This document shows positions 55,495-64,000 of a DNA stretch of 64,000 nucleotides, piece by piece (position 1 is the stretch's first letter; each line of letters starts with the position of its first letter). A program made the translations under genes and the position numbers. The DNA is taken from the NCBI RefSeq assembly GCF_003024685.1, contig NZ_PYLQ01000005.1:45817-109816 (forward strand). Reading direction: 5' to 3'. This DNA is from Faecalibacillus intestinalis. GTDB taxonomy: Bacteria > Bacillota_I > Bacilli_A > Erysipelotrichales > Coprobacillaceae. The notes under the pieces were generated by a model. It was not told where the DNA came from, did no database searches, and was given only the letters and a program-made list of their open reading frames with translations.

Positions 55495-56562
55495 TTATTC
55501 GCCAAATGTAATCCCCATTTTTTTAGCACTCGAAACAACTTCACACTCAGGATCAACAAATTTTAATTTACCTGCTGTTTCACTTAAAGGAATCGCTTTG
55601 ATTTCATTTTTATCAAAAACAACAAGTTTTCCAAAATCTTTGTTTAAAAGAAGATTTGCCCCATATACCCCAAAGCGTGTTGCCATAAAACGATCATAAC
55701 TACAAGGATTTCCTCCTCTTTGAATATGTCCAGCTAACGCCACACGAATTTCATTAGGAATCAACTCTTGTAATTGTTCAGCGATTTCATAAGCAACCGA
55801 ACGTCCTTGGCGACTTGCAACTTTTGCTTTGTATTTTTTCTTCGATAAAAGACTATCTTCTTCACTAATAGCTCCTTCTGCACAAGCAATGATTGTATAT
55901 TCTTTTCCTGTTTTTTGATTTTCTTTGATTTTTTTTGCAACCACTTTAATATCATAAGGAATTTCTGGAAGTAAAATCGCATCCACTCCTGCTGCAATAC
56001 CTGCCTGTAAGCAAATATGTCCTACTTTATGTCCCATGATTTCTACAACGAAAACGCGACTATGGCTTTTAGCGGTTGTTTCAATTTCATTTAAATAGTT
56101 TGTTGCAATATCCACCGCACTTTGAAAACCAAAAGTATAATCTGTACCCCATGTATCATTATCGATTGTTTTAGGGAGTCCTATCACATTTAAACCTTCT
56201 TGTGCTAACATGTTCGCCGATTTTAAAGAACCATTCCCCCCTAAAACCACAAGACAATCAAGTTTCAATTTCTTATATGTTTTTTTCATTGCTTCAACTT
56301 TGTCAAAACCATCTTCAATAACACGCATTTTTTTAAAAGGACAACGTGAAGAACCTAAAATCGTTCCACCAACATTTAAAATATCTTCAAAATCACTTAA
56401 AGACATCTTTTTATATTTTTCATACATCAATCCTTGATAACCTTTTAAAAAGCCAATAATTTCAATATCTTTTCTTTGTTGGTAAAGTGCTTTTACTAAA
56501 CCACGCATTGTCGCATTAAGTGCTTGACAATCACCACCACTTGTAAGAATTCCAACTCTCAT
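55495..56562 (-). CDS. pfkA: 6-phosphofructokinase
   Basis: A 355-aa enzyme phosphorylating fructose-6-P. ILTSGGDCQALNATMRG is the nucleotide loop, GGNGS at 108-112 replaces the usual GGDGS, and PKTIDND at 130-136 holds the catalytic Asp. Gly 111 fits ATP use while Lys 131 is found in PPi-dependent or mixed-type enzymes; this pairing is known in ATP-dependent group III PFKs. The Asp-to-Asn change in GGNGS is unusual, since that Asp helps bind Mg. It is 10 bp after ppk1. Confidence 0.9.
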   Translation of the reverse strand: MRVGILTSGGDCQALNATMRGLVKALYQQRKDIEIIGFLKGYQGLMYEKYKKMSLSDFEDILNVGGTILGSSRCPFKKMRVIEDGFDKVEAMKKTYKKLKLDCLVVLGGNGSLKSANMLAQEGLNVIGLPKTIDNDTWGTDYTFGFQSAVDIATNYLNEIETTAKSHSRVFVVEIMGHKVGHICLQAGIAAGVDAILLPEIPYDIKVVAKKIKENQKTGKEYTIIACAEGAISEEDSLLSKKKYKAKVASRQGRSVAYEIAEQLQELIPNEIRVALAGHIQRGGNPCSYDRFMATRFGVYGANLLLNKDFGKLVVFDKNEIKAIPLSETAGKLKFVDPECEVVSSAKKMGITFGE

Positions 56563-56572
56563 AAAACTCCTC

Positions 56573-58612
56573 CTATTTCACATCATTTTTAAAAAAGTAT
56601 TCTTGACTATTCATTTCTCTATTTTTATTTTTTATACGTTTGTATTTACCATTATTTTCTAACGAACATGCTTTTACATTATCACGAAGCATACAATCAA
56701 ACATTGTTAGTAACTTATGTTTTAATTTTTCATCTAATACAGGCGCTGCCACTTCAACACGTCTTTCAAGATTTCGTGTCATTAAATCAGCTGAAGAAAT
56801 ATAAACAGTTGGATTATTTTTACCAAAAATATAAATTCTAGAATGTTCTAAATATCTTCCAACAATTGATAGAACTCGAATATTTTCTGTTGCTCCTTCA
56901 ACACCAGGAATAAGACAACAAATTCCCCTTACAACCATATCAATTTGAACCCCTGCTTGACTTGCTTCAATAAGCTTATCAATCATCTTTTTACTGGTTA
57001 CCGAATTACATTTAAAGCCAATATAAGCTTCTTTTCCTTGTTTAGCAAGTTCGATTTGTTCATCGATATACTTAAAGATATGACTGATCATACAATGTGG
57101 TGCTACCATGAGTAAATCTGTATGATTTTCGGTTTCACCTAAACATAAATGATTAAAGACTCCATTAATTTCTTCTCCGATTTCATATTTAGAAGTCATT
57201 AATGATAAATCTGTATAAAGTTTTGATGTTTTTTCATTATAATTTCCCGTACCAATTTGACTAATATATTGAATTCCTTTTTCATTTTTATACGTGATTA
57301 AACATAATTTAGAATGCACTTTTAAACCATCTAAACCATAAATCACACGACATCCGGCCTCTTCTAAACGTTTCGACCAACCAATATTATTTTCTTCATC
57401 AAAACGCGCTCTTAATTCAACTAAAACAACAACTTCTTTTCCATTTTCTGCTGCTTTAATTAAAGATTTTACGATTTTAGAATTCTTTGCTACACGATAA
57501 AGTGTCATTTTAATACTTACCACATTTTTATCATTACTTGCTTCATCTAAAAGTCTTAAAAATGGTGACATAGATTCAAACGGATAAGAAAGTAATAAAT
57601 CTCTTTTTAAGATTTGTTTAATCATTGGTACTCTATTTTCAACGAATGCATTATTTCTTGCTTCTAAACGTTTATAGAACATACTTGGACAAATATATCT
57701 TAAACGCTCTCTTAATTCACCTACAAAACCAAAATCAAGAGGTGAATTATTAATGAAAACTTGATTTTTCTTTAAATTCAAGAAATTCATCAACATAAGT
57801 ACTTCAAGTTCGTCCAATCCTGGTGTCATCTCTAAACGCATTGGCGAAAGTTTTCTTCTTTGTTTAATCAAGTTTTCCATCATTTCTCGATAATCTTCAT
57901 GCCCTTCTAATGAATGATCATCTTCATCAATATCCGCACTTCTTGTTACACGAATAAGCGCTTTTTCTTTTACAGTATATTTAGAAAAAATACGTGAAAC
58001 AAAATGTAAAATAATATCTTCTACTAAAATAAATTTTTGTGGTTGACTTGGAAGTGCAATCAGTCTTTCATCCATCGCATTAGCACAAGAAATAATTCCC
58101 ATTTTTCTTTTACCTTTTTTCGATTCAAGACGTACAACGACATACATTTCACGATTGTTGATAAATGGAAATGGTTGTCTTTTAGAAATAACTTGTGGTG
58201 AAATAAGTGGTAGTAATTCTCTTTCAAAATAATCAGCAAAATAACGGCGGTCTTCTTTGCTTTCAATATCTTTATATTTTATTACTGACCATCCTGATTG
58301 TCCAAGTTCCGACATCACATTTTCATAGATACGATCTTTCTTTTTATTAAGATAATGGACTTTTTTTAAACATGCTTTTAATTGTTCTAAACCCGTCATT
58401 CCTGTTTTATTGTCTTTGGAATCTGGATAAAATAACATTTGATCATAAAGTGATCCTATACGAACCATAAAAAACTCATCTAAATTTGTTTGATAAATTG
58501 AAATAAAGCTTAACTTTTCCGCAAGTGGTACTTGTGAATCTTTTGCTTGCATTAAAACACGATCGTTAAATTTAAGCCATGATAACTCTCTATTTTCTCG
58601 GCATACGTTCAT
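56573..58612 (-). CDS. ppk1: Polyphosphate kinase PPK1
   Basis: A 679-aa enzyme reversibly forming polyphosphate from ATP. The N-terminal NRELSWLKFNDRVL, the catalytic His segment VHSKLCLITY, the RARFDEENNI loop and a second HSRIYIFGKNN are typical. The ATG at 58612 follows GGGGG. It forms a two-gene unit with pfkA. Confidence 0.95.
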   Translation of the reverse strand: MNVCRENRELSWLKFNDRVLMQAKDSQVPLAEKLSFISIYQTNLDEFFMVRIGSLYDQMLFYPDSKDNKTGMTGLEQLKACLKKVHYLNKKKDRIYENVMSELGQSGWSVIKYKDIESKEDRRYFADYFERELLPLISPQVISKRQPFPFINNREMYVVVRLESKKGKRKMGIISCANAMDERLIALPSQPQKFILVEDIILHFVSRIFSKYTVKEKALIRVTRSADIDEDDHSLEGHEDYREMMENLIKQRRKLSPMRLEMTPGLDELEVLMLMNFLNLKKNQVFINNSPLDFGFVGELRERLRYICPSMFYKRLEARNNAFVENRVPMIKQILKRDLLLSYPFESMSPFLRLLDEASNDKNVVSIKMTLYRVAKNSKIVKSLIKAAENGKEVVVLVELRARFDEENNIGWSKRLEEAGCRVIYGLDGLKVHSKLCLITYKNEKGIQYISQIGTGNYNEKTSKLYTDLSLMTSKYEIGEEINGVFNHLCLGETENHTDLLMVAPHCMISHIFKYIDEQIELAKQGKEAYIGFKCNSVTSKKMIDKLIEASQAGVQIDMVVRGICCLIPGVEGATENIRVLSIVGRYLEHSRIYIFGKNNPTVYISSADLMTRNLERRVEVAAPVLDEKLKHKLLTMFDCMLRDNVKACSLENNGKYKRIKNKNREMNSQEYFFKNDVK

Positions 58613-58713
58613 TTTTATTCCCCCAATATATAATAATTTATACACTCTTTCTTATTTAATATAAAAACATTTTATACTTTCAACAATCTACCATCTATCA
58701 AGTTTATGTAAAA

Positions 58714-58741
58714 TTCAAAAAAGAAGAATTATTTCTTCTTA
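58714..58741 (-). terminator. Intrinsic terminator of the EAL gene
   Basis: AAGAAGAA-ATAA-TTCTTCTT followed by TTTTGAATTTT on the minus strand; the stop codon lies in the loop. Confidence 0.75.
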
Positions 58742-60408
58742 ATTTGTCGATTATAAAACTCATCTTCTGGCGCTGGTTTTCCAAAAAGATAACCTTGGAT
58801 ATAATCTGGATTTAATTTTTTGATTTCTTGAAGTTCTTCTTCCGTTTCAACACCTTCAATACATACATTCAATTTCAAAGAATGTGCCATTTCAATAATA
58901 TAAATCAAAATACTTCTTTCATAATTTGAAGAAAGTGCTTTTTGGGTTAAAACACGATCTATTTTAATATAATGCGGTGTTAAATTGCTTAAACGATATG
59001 CATTTGAATAACCTGTTCCATAATCATCTAAAACAAGCGTAATTCCTTCTTCTTTTAATGATGACCAAAGTTTTTTATAATGATATGTATTTTCTAAATA
59101 ACCTGATTCAGTAACCTCAATTCCTAACAAAGCAGGTTTTAAGTTATAATCTTTTAAAGCTTGTTTAATTTCATCTAAGATCCTACTTTTAATAATTTGT
59201 ACATAGGACAAATTAACATTCACCTTAAATTCAGGAATAAATTCTTGCCACTTTTTACAACAAGCAACCGCTTGTCTTAAAATCCAACGACCAGTAGGAA
59301 TAATTAAACCAGATTCTTCTAAAATAGGAATAAATTCTGCTGGTGAAACAAATTCAATTTGTTCATTTCTTTTCATTTTAAAACGCATTAAAGCTTCTGC
59401 ACCTATAAGATTTCTTGTATGTATATCAATAATTGGTTGGTAATAAACATCAAAATTCTTAAAATTGTGATCAACTGCATTTTGTAATCCAACGCGAATT
59501 TCTCTTCTTCGAATGAATTGTTTATATTTATCTTGTGTAAAGAAATAACAACTATTCTTTCCTTTTTTCTTAGCTTCGTTTAAAGCAAATTCTGAATATT
59601 TAATAAGTGTATCATAGTCTTGCATCTCTTTATCAATCTCAACAATCCCTACTGAAATCGTGTAAACCATGCGATAGGCATTCTCTTCTAAAGCAACCTC
59701 AATTGATTTTTTTAATTCATCATAAAGTTCTAAGATATCTTCTTTTGAGTGATTTACTAAGTCCATAATCATAAAACGACCATTTCCTAATTCATAAATC
59801 TTTTGATTTTCATTGATACACGATTGCATACACCTAGAAAACTGTTTTAAAATTTCATCTCCACACTTTAAACCAAAACGCCCATTGATTTCTTCAAAAT
59901 CATCAATACCAATTTGCATAAAATAACCTGTAATATTATTTTTACTTTTAGAAGAAACATACTCCTCTAAACTTGGTTCTCTTAAAAGTCCACTAATATT
60001 ATCTGCTTTTTGTCTTTTTCCAATTTCATTAACACAACCAATAAGGTATAAAGGTTTATTAAATTCATCTAAAATCACATCACCTCGACAATTGATCCAA
60101 ACTGGATTATGTTGTCGATCTAACCAACGATAATGTAAACTATGCTCAGTAATTTCTCCCGATTTAATTTTATTGAACTCATCAAATAATAAAGGAAGAT
60201 CGTCTTCATAAACAAAATAGTTATGGGCTTTTGTTGCATCACAAAAATGATAACTCGGCAAACAAAAACGATTTACGGCATGTTTTGAAATACTATAATA
60301 ATCATTTTGAATATCAAAAAGATATAAATAATCATCCATACTTCGATTAAATAATTGAATAGCTTCTTCCAATTGTTCTCTTGAAAGATTTATTTTGTTT
60401 TTTTTCAA
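58729..60408 (-). CDS. c-di-GMP phosphodiesterase with PAS and degenerate GGDEF (PAS-GGDEF-EAL)
   Basis: 559 aa. A PAS-like N-terminus (about residues 15-135) precedes a GGDEF domain whose signature is degraded to LGNGRF (about 207-212), and then an EAL domain. The EAL domain keeps the catalytic residues: GAEALMRF (Glu 338), NVNLS, EVTES, DDYGTGYS, KIDR and EGVET. It should hydrolyse c-di-GMP. The start is TTG at 60408 with GGAGG seven bases upstream. It lies 12 bp after the LacI-GGDEF gene, forming a synthase/hydrolase pair. Confidence 0.92.
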   Translation of the reverse strand: MKKNKINLSREQLEEAIQLFNRSMDDYLYLFDIQNDYYSISKHAVNRFCLPSYHFCDATKAHNYFVYEDDLPLLFDEFNKIKSGEITEHSLHYRWLDRQHNPVWINCRGDVILDEFNKPLYLIGCVNEIGKRQKADNISGLLREPSLEEYVSSKSKNNITGYFMQIGIDDFEEINGRFGLKCGDEILKQFSRCMQSCINENQKIYELGNGRFMIMDLVNHSKEDILELYDELKKSIEVALEENAYRMVYTISVGIVEIDKEMQDYDTLIKYSEFALNEAKKKGKNSCYFFTQDKYKQFIRRREIRVGLQNAVDHNFKNFDVYYQPIIDIHTRNLIGAEALMRFKMKRNEQIEFVSPAEFIPILEESGLIIPTGRWILRQAVACCKKWQEFIPEFKVNVNLSYVQIIKSRILDEIKQALKDYNLKPALLGIEVTESGYLENTYHYKKLWSSLKEEGITLVLDDYGTGYSNAYRLSNLTPHYIKIDRVLTQKALSSNYERSILIYIIEMAHSLKLNVCIEGVETEEELQEIKKLNPDYIQGYLFGKPAPEDEFYNRQIKKK

Positions 60409-60420
60409 AATAGTTCCTCC

Positions 60421-62625
60421 TTATCCTTTTTTTCCTCTTTGTAAATGTTTTTCCTTTTTTCTTTCGTACATTAATGAATCCGCCAATCTAATGGTATGAT
60501 TTAAATCAAAAGGACTATTATAGTCAAAGACACTTATTCCATAGGATAAACTGACATAATAAGGTAACTGGTATTTTTCATTAAAATATTGTGTTCTTTC
60601 TTGAATTAATGAATCAATATGAATAATAAAATCTTCATTTTTACAAGTAAACGCAATACCAAATTCATCGCCACCTAAGCGTCCAATAACAGCATGTGTT
60701 TGAAAAATATCATTTAGTATTTCACATACTATTTGAATTGCTTTATCTCCCTGGTCATGTCCAAATGTATCATTGATATATTTTAAATTATCTAAATCTC
60801 CTATAAAGAAATAAAGATTTTCAGAAACTTCTTTATATTCTTTATAAAGAAGTTTAATATTTTGAATCAGTCCTCGTCGATTATAAATATGAGTTAATTC
60901 ATCTGTATTAGAAATACTATTTAGTTCTCTAACAATGGCATTGACATTTAAAGATATCCCAATTTGATTAGAAAGATATTCAAGTGTTTCTAAATCAAAA
61001 TATGTACAATCCGTCACCAAAAAGCCATAAAAATTTTCATTAGAGTAAATGCTTGTAAGTATTTTATAAGGTTGCTTTGCAAGATTTAAAACATCTTTTA
61101 GTAACACATGTGTATTTTTAATAGGCTGTCTTTGGCCATTTTCTACATTTATAATTAATTCCATTGTTTTTGGCATGATAAATGGTCTAAATTCATAAGT
61201 CATAACAGGTGTTTCAAAAAGATAAAGCTGTGCATTATGAATACCTAGAGAAGGTATATTATCCGCAATAGCATAAATATCATCATTCAAAGATTCAAAC
61301 AACATCCCTTTATTCACTTGTCCAATACTTCTCATTCTCCTTGTATAACGCTTTTCTTTTAACAAAAGAAGATAATTATAACTACTAATCATTTGTAAAT
61401 AAATATATTGTTTAAAAGATTGGAGTTTTATTTTATCTTCCATGTTGAGGTAGTTTTCAGTATTTATTAAAAATGATAGACACAAAAAGAGTCTTTCTAA
61501 ATCCAAATAACGAATATCATCTTCATTAAAAATCAAATTAATATAATCTCCTATTTGTTGATAAACGTAATGTTTCGTACAATCTTTTACCGAAAGATCC
61601 AATAAATAAGTAAAGAAACTCCATACAGTTTTTTGATAATTAGAACTATAAACCAATTTATTATCAAAAACATATTGTGTCATTCCTTGAGCTATATATT
61701 CATTACTTTCTTTTTCAGCTCTACAAAAAAGAATAAATTCACCAATTTCAGTTTCTTCATGGTTTTCACAATCAACAGAAAGACGAGGAATAAAATGGGC
61801 ATCTATATATTGATTTTGTGCAGAACCATTTTTATAAAGATCATAGCCTTGTTTTATTCCTAAATAAGCAATAAAAGAAGCATCCGCATGACAAGAAGCA
61901 AGCGGTGGAACCATATGTGTTGATTCTGGTTTATCATCAAAACCAGACACCATAATATCTTTACCTACACGTTTCCCTATTTTTTCTAATTCACGATATA
62001 AATAATAAGCAATATCATCCGTCACGCACATAATTCCATCTAATTCAGGATTTTCTTGAAGCCATTTATTCATTAAATTCCCTGAATCAATATTATAACC
62101 AGGTGTCGATAAAATATACTTTTCTTCAAAAAGCATATCATGACTTGATAAGGCTTCTTGATAGCCTGCAAGTCTTTGCTTTGCAGTAACCCCACTATCA
62201 TAACCAGTAATAATTCCAATATGTTGACAATGATTTTTTTCAATCATATAACTTACAGCATCATAAACAGCTTTTTTGTTATTATAGACAACAAAAGGAT
62301 AATCTTTTATTTGTGAATTTAAAGTAACTACTGGTATATGAAAATATTTTGGAAAAGCCTCTCTTGTTTTTTGATCCGTACGACAAATACTTGAAGCGGG
62401 AATAACTAAAAAATCTAAATCTAAATAATTTGCAAAAGCATAGACATTTGCTTTTTGATAATCAGAAGATTGTACAAACTTTACATTTGGATCAACTGAA
62501 CCACCAAAAAAGATAACAAGTTCTATTCCCAGTTCTTTACACGCTTCATTTGCTCCTCGGCATATTTCCATATTATAATCAGAGGCACTTGTAATCATAA
62601 GTCCTGCTTTAATTGAGTGTTCCAT
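60421..62625 (-). CDS. Cytoplasmic LacI-type sensor-diguanylate cyclase fusion
   Basis: 734 aa without a signal peptide or membrane helix. Residues 1-290 are a periplasmic-binding-protein-1/LacI-type ligand domain (IGIITGYDSGVTAKQRLAGY, DGIMCVTDDIAYYLY, MVSGFDDKPESTHMVPPL) lacking the LacI DNA-binding helix-turn-helix. A long helical middle region (about 300-560) precedes a GGDEF domain with intact LGGDEF at 650-655. It probably converts an intracellular ligand, perhaps a sugar, into c-di-GMP. The ATG at 62625 follows GAGGTG. Confidence 0.9.
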   Translation of the reverse strand: MEHSIKAGLMITSASDYNMEICRGANEACKELGIELVIFFGGSVDPNVKFVQSSDYQKANVYAFANYLDLDFLVIPASSICRTDQKTREAFPKYFHIPVVTLNSQIKDYPFVVYNNKKAVYDAVSYMIEKNHCQHIGIITGYDSGVTAKQRLAGYQEALSSHDMLFEEKYILSTPGYNIDSGNLMNKWLQENPELDGIMCVTDDIAYYLYRELEKIGKRVGKDIMVSGFDDKPESTHMVPPLASCHADASFIAYLGIKQGYDLYKNGSAQNQYIDAHFIPRLSVDCENHEETEIGEFILFCRAEKESNEYIAQGMTQYVFDNKLVYSSNYQKTVWSFFTYLLDLSVKDCTKHYVYQQIGDYINLIFNEDDIRYLDLERLFLCLSFLINTENYLNMEDKIKLQSFKQYIYLQMISSYNYLLLLKEKRYTRRMRSIGQVNKGMLFESLNDDIYAIADNIPSLGIHNAQLYLFETPVMTYEFRPFIMPKTMELIINVENGQRQPIKNTHVLLKDVLNLAKQPYKILTSIYSNENFYGFLVTDCTYFDLETLEYLSNQIGISLNVNAIVRELNSISNTDELTHIYNRRGLIQNIKLLYKEYKEVSENLYFFIGDLDNLKYINDTFGHDQGDKAIQIVCEILNDIFQTHAVIGRLGGDEFGIAFTCKNEDFIIHIDSLIQERTQYFNEKYQLPYYVSLSYGISVFDYNSPFDLNHTIRLADSLMYERKKEKHLQRGKKG

Positions 62626-62670
62626 TTTTTCACCTCTTTTCATCAATTATAACACAAACCTATAAAAAAG

Positions 62671-62696
62671 ATAAAAAAAAGACCAAATGGCCTTCA
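62671..62696 (-). terminator. Intrinsic terminator upstream of the LacI-GGDEF gene
   Basis: GAAGGCC-ATTT-GGTCTTT with a T run on the minus strand. It lies upstream of the LacI-GGDEF start with no minus-strand gene directly before it, so it may stop a leader or a read-through transcript. Confidence 0.5.
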
Positions 62697-62985
62697 AATA
62701 AATTCCTACAAGTCTTGTGCAAATTTCAAAATGTTATTGTCAAAAAATTATTTAAGGAAGAAAACCTGTTCATGATTTGTCTATGATGTTTATTATATTT
62801 TTTCTTAAATAAAAATCAATTTATTCTTATCAAAAACAAAAATAAAAGAAATTATATTGTTAAAAAACTTAATTAACCATCTGACACATTTTTTGATTTA
62901 ACACCGTTATTATCACTTTAAACCGAGGAGTATAATCTATCACTTTTTTAAAATATTATATACTTGTCTTAAAGAGGTGGATACT

Positions 62986-63015
62986 ATGGCTAAAAATCAA
63001 AAAAGGATTCTTTAA
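62986..63015 (+). pseudogene. Truncated gene start (MAKNQKRIL)
   Basis: A plus-strand ATG with a strong ribosome site (AAAGAGGTGG) opens MAKNQKRIL and stops after nine codons. TATACT and TATAAT-like -10 elements lie upstream. It looks like the 5' end of a lost gene, next to the spoIIGA fragment. Alternatively it is a leader peptide. Confidence 0.4.
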
Positions 63016-63039
63016 TTCCTTTAACTAGAAAATATGCAA

Positions 63040-63157
63040 ATTTCATAAGTCATGATAAATAAGATACCATTCATACAATAAGTTATACATAGGTATTCAT
63101 CTTGCTTACCCCTTTATCATCATATATGATTACACTAAAAAAATATCAAAAAAAGAT
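63040..63157 (-). pseudogene. Degraded copy of the spoIIGA 5' end and promoter region
   Basis: This stretch matches 29794-29912 closely: TTTCATAAGTCATGATAAAT, ATACCATTCATACAATAAG, ATCTTGCTTACCCCTTTATC and ATCATATATGAT are shared, with a deletion and substitutions between. On the minus strand it keeps GGGGTAAGCAAG-ATG but reads only MNTYV before a stop, whereas spoIIGA reads MEVYVELTYC. It is a non-functional partial duplication located about 33 kb from the original. Confidence 0.85.
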
Positions 63158-63177
63158 GTGATTTTTAAAATCACACC
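63148..63177 (-). terminator. Intrinsic terminator of the second GH1 gene
   Basis: GTGATTTT-A-AAAATCAC within GGTGTG ... CACATC, followed by a T run on the minus strand, directly after the stop codon. Confidence 0.8.
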
Positions 63178-64000
63178 TTATTCATCCTCTAATAAAACTT
63201 CTCCATTAGATTCAATTATTTCTTTATAACGATAATAAGAATCTTTTAATTTTCTTTCTAGCGTACCATGTCCATCATTAAAACGATCTACATAAACAAA
63301 ACCATAACGTTTTTTCATTTCACCAGTACCTGCTGATACAACATCAATTGGTCCCCAATATAAATAACCTCGACAATCAACACCATCTTCAATAGCATCA
63401 TTAACATTCTTTAAGTGTTCTTCAATATAATGAACTCTGAAATCATCATGAATTTCACCTTTTTCATCAATATTTTCATCTAAACCAACACCATTTTCTA
63501 CAATTAATAATGGTAAATGATAACGATCATATAAAACATTTAAAGTATAACGTAATCCTACCGGATCAACAGCCCATCCCCAAGGTTGAGGTGCTTTATC
63601 TTTAAGATATGGATTATCACGGCATGTAAGTCCACCTGTATCTACTTTTAAGTTCACATCACGATCAAATGTTGTTGAACGATAATAACTAAATGATAAG
63701 AAATCAACTGTATTTTCTTTAATCAATTTTAATTCTTCATCACTAAATTCTACATTTACTTGATCTTCTTTCCATACTTTCTTTAAATAAGTTGGTACAA
63801 TACCTAAGCAGAATGGATCTGCCATAAAGAAAATATTCATACGTTGAGCATCTAAAGTTCCAACAACATTTAAAGGATCACAGTTATATGGATAAGTAGC
63901 TACTGATGAAGCTGTCATCATACAGCCAATTTGGTAATCTTCACTAATTTCATGTCCTAATTGAACTGTTTTCGCATTTGCGACTAAGATATTATGATAA
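63178..64000 (-). CDS. 6-phospho-beta-glucosidase (GH1), 5' end outside window
   Basis: The C-terminal 273 residues are present and the frame is open to the window edge (YHNILVANAKTVQLGHEI at the boundary). The nucleophile motif is LLIVENGVGLDENI; SAGTGEMKKRYGFVYVD carries the phosphate-binding Ser/Lys/Tyr. It shares the same fold and motifs as the GH1 at 50335-51774 but is clearly diverged (YLYWGPIDVV against [10 protein letters not shown]). It probably acts on another phosphorylated beta-glucoside. The two enclose the c-di-GMP island. Confidence 0.94.
   Translation of the reverse strand, partial: YHNILVANAKTVQLGHEISEDYQIGCMMTASSVATYPYNCDPLNVVGTLDAQRMNIFFMADPFCLGIVPTYLKKVWKEDQVNVEFSDEELKLIKENTVDFLSFSYYRSTTFDRDVNLKVDTGGLTCRDNPYLKDKAPQPWGWAVDPVGLRYTLNVLYDRYHLPLLIVENGVGLDENIDEKGEIHDDFRVHYIEEHLKNVNDAIEDGVDCRGYLYWGPIDVVSAGTGEMKKRYGFVYVDRFNDGHGTLERKLKDSYYRYKEIIESNGEVLLEDE

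Noticed and set aside
62700..62985. A gene or RNA in the AT-rich gap before MAKNQKRIL
   Set aside because: No frame with a ribosome site and no convincing fold beyond one weak terminator; nothing more can be supported.

Overview
The window is a low-GC, AT-rich Firmicute chromosome segment. It carries spoIIGA-sigE-sigG beside a reduced division cluster (murG-murB-ftsQ-ftsA-ftsZ ... ylmC-sepF-ylmH-divIVA), a T-box-controlled ileS, a TPP-riboswitch-controlled thiM-tenA pair and several GH1 6-phospho-beta-glucosidases. This fits a gut, potentially spore-forming member of Erysipelotrichales/Coprobacillaceae. That placement is inferred from gene content and base use and was not tested by any search. 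Nearly all genes lie on the minus strand; exceptions are yebC, a 63-aa membrane protein, a LysR regulator and an orphan pilin.

Layout. 1-3.4 kb: a visibly GC-richer block with a truncated P-type Ca2+/Mn2+ ATPase under a complete promoter/yybP-ykoY riboswitch/terminator cassette, and a DUF4143 ATPase pseudogene with three single-base deletions; it looks acquired or chimeric. 3.5-10 kb: folate salvage (folT, folC) separated by a three-copy 63-65 bp tandem repeat, then the c-di-AMP receptor darA, a dGTPase-like HD protein, mntP and an FAD dehydrogenase. 9.8-12.1 kb: an AlbA_2/RecG-like gene cut in two by a 959-bp transposon-like element. The element has imperfect terminal inverted repeats and an 8-bp target duplication, encodes no transposase and carries a peptidase S51 gene. 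12.2-20.3 kb: flavoprotein, yebC, thiM-tenA with an unusually long structured leader, a manA/TudS/HAD operon, and a DeoR-Cof pair preceded by a large dyad operator. 20.4-25.6 kb: an in-frame EamA transporter/D-Ala-D-Ala carboxypeptidase fusion and ileS.

25.6-36 kb is the division and sporulation cluster. 36-44.6 kb holds a two-component system, the cdaA-ybbR-glmM c-di-AMP/peptidoglycan precursor operon, typA and a Cof phosphatase. 44.7-50 kb holds an Rpn nuclease, patB-DUF3737-small ORF divergent from lysR, and a lone type IV pilin-like protein. 50.3-64 kb is a signalling and sugar island: two GH1 glycosidases flank four c-di-GMP turnover proteins (REC-HD-GYP-GGDEF, membrane GGDEF, PAS-GGDEF-EAL, and a cytoplasmic LacI-type sensor fused to GGDEF) interleaved with ppk1-pfkA.

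Two nucleotide second-messenger systems are represented: c-di-AMP by synthase CdaA, its regulator and receptor DarA, and c-di-GMP by several synthases and hydrolases. The most unusual items are the transposase-less peptidase element with a reconstructable insertion site, a degraded second copy of the spoIIGA 5' region at 63 kb, the tandem repeat upstream of folT, the LacI-GGDEF island and the extended thiM leader. No tRNA, rRNA or CRISPR array was seen.
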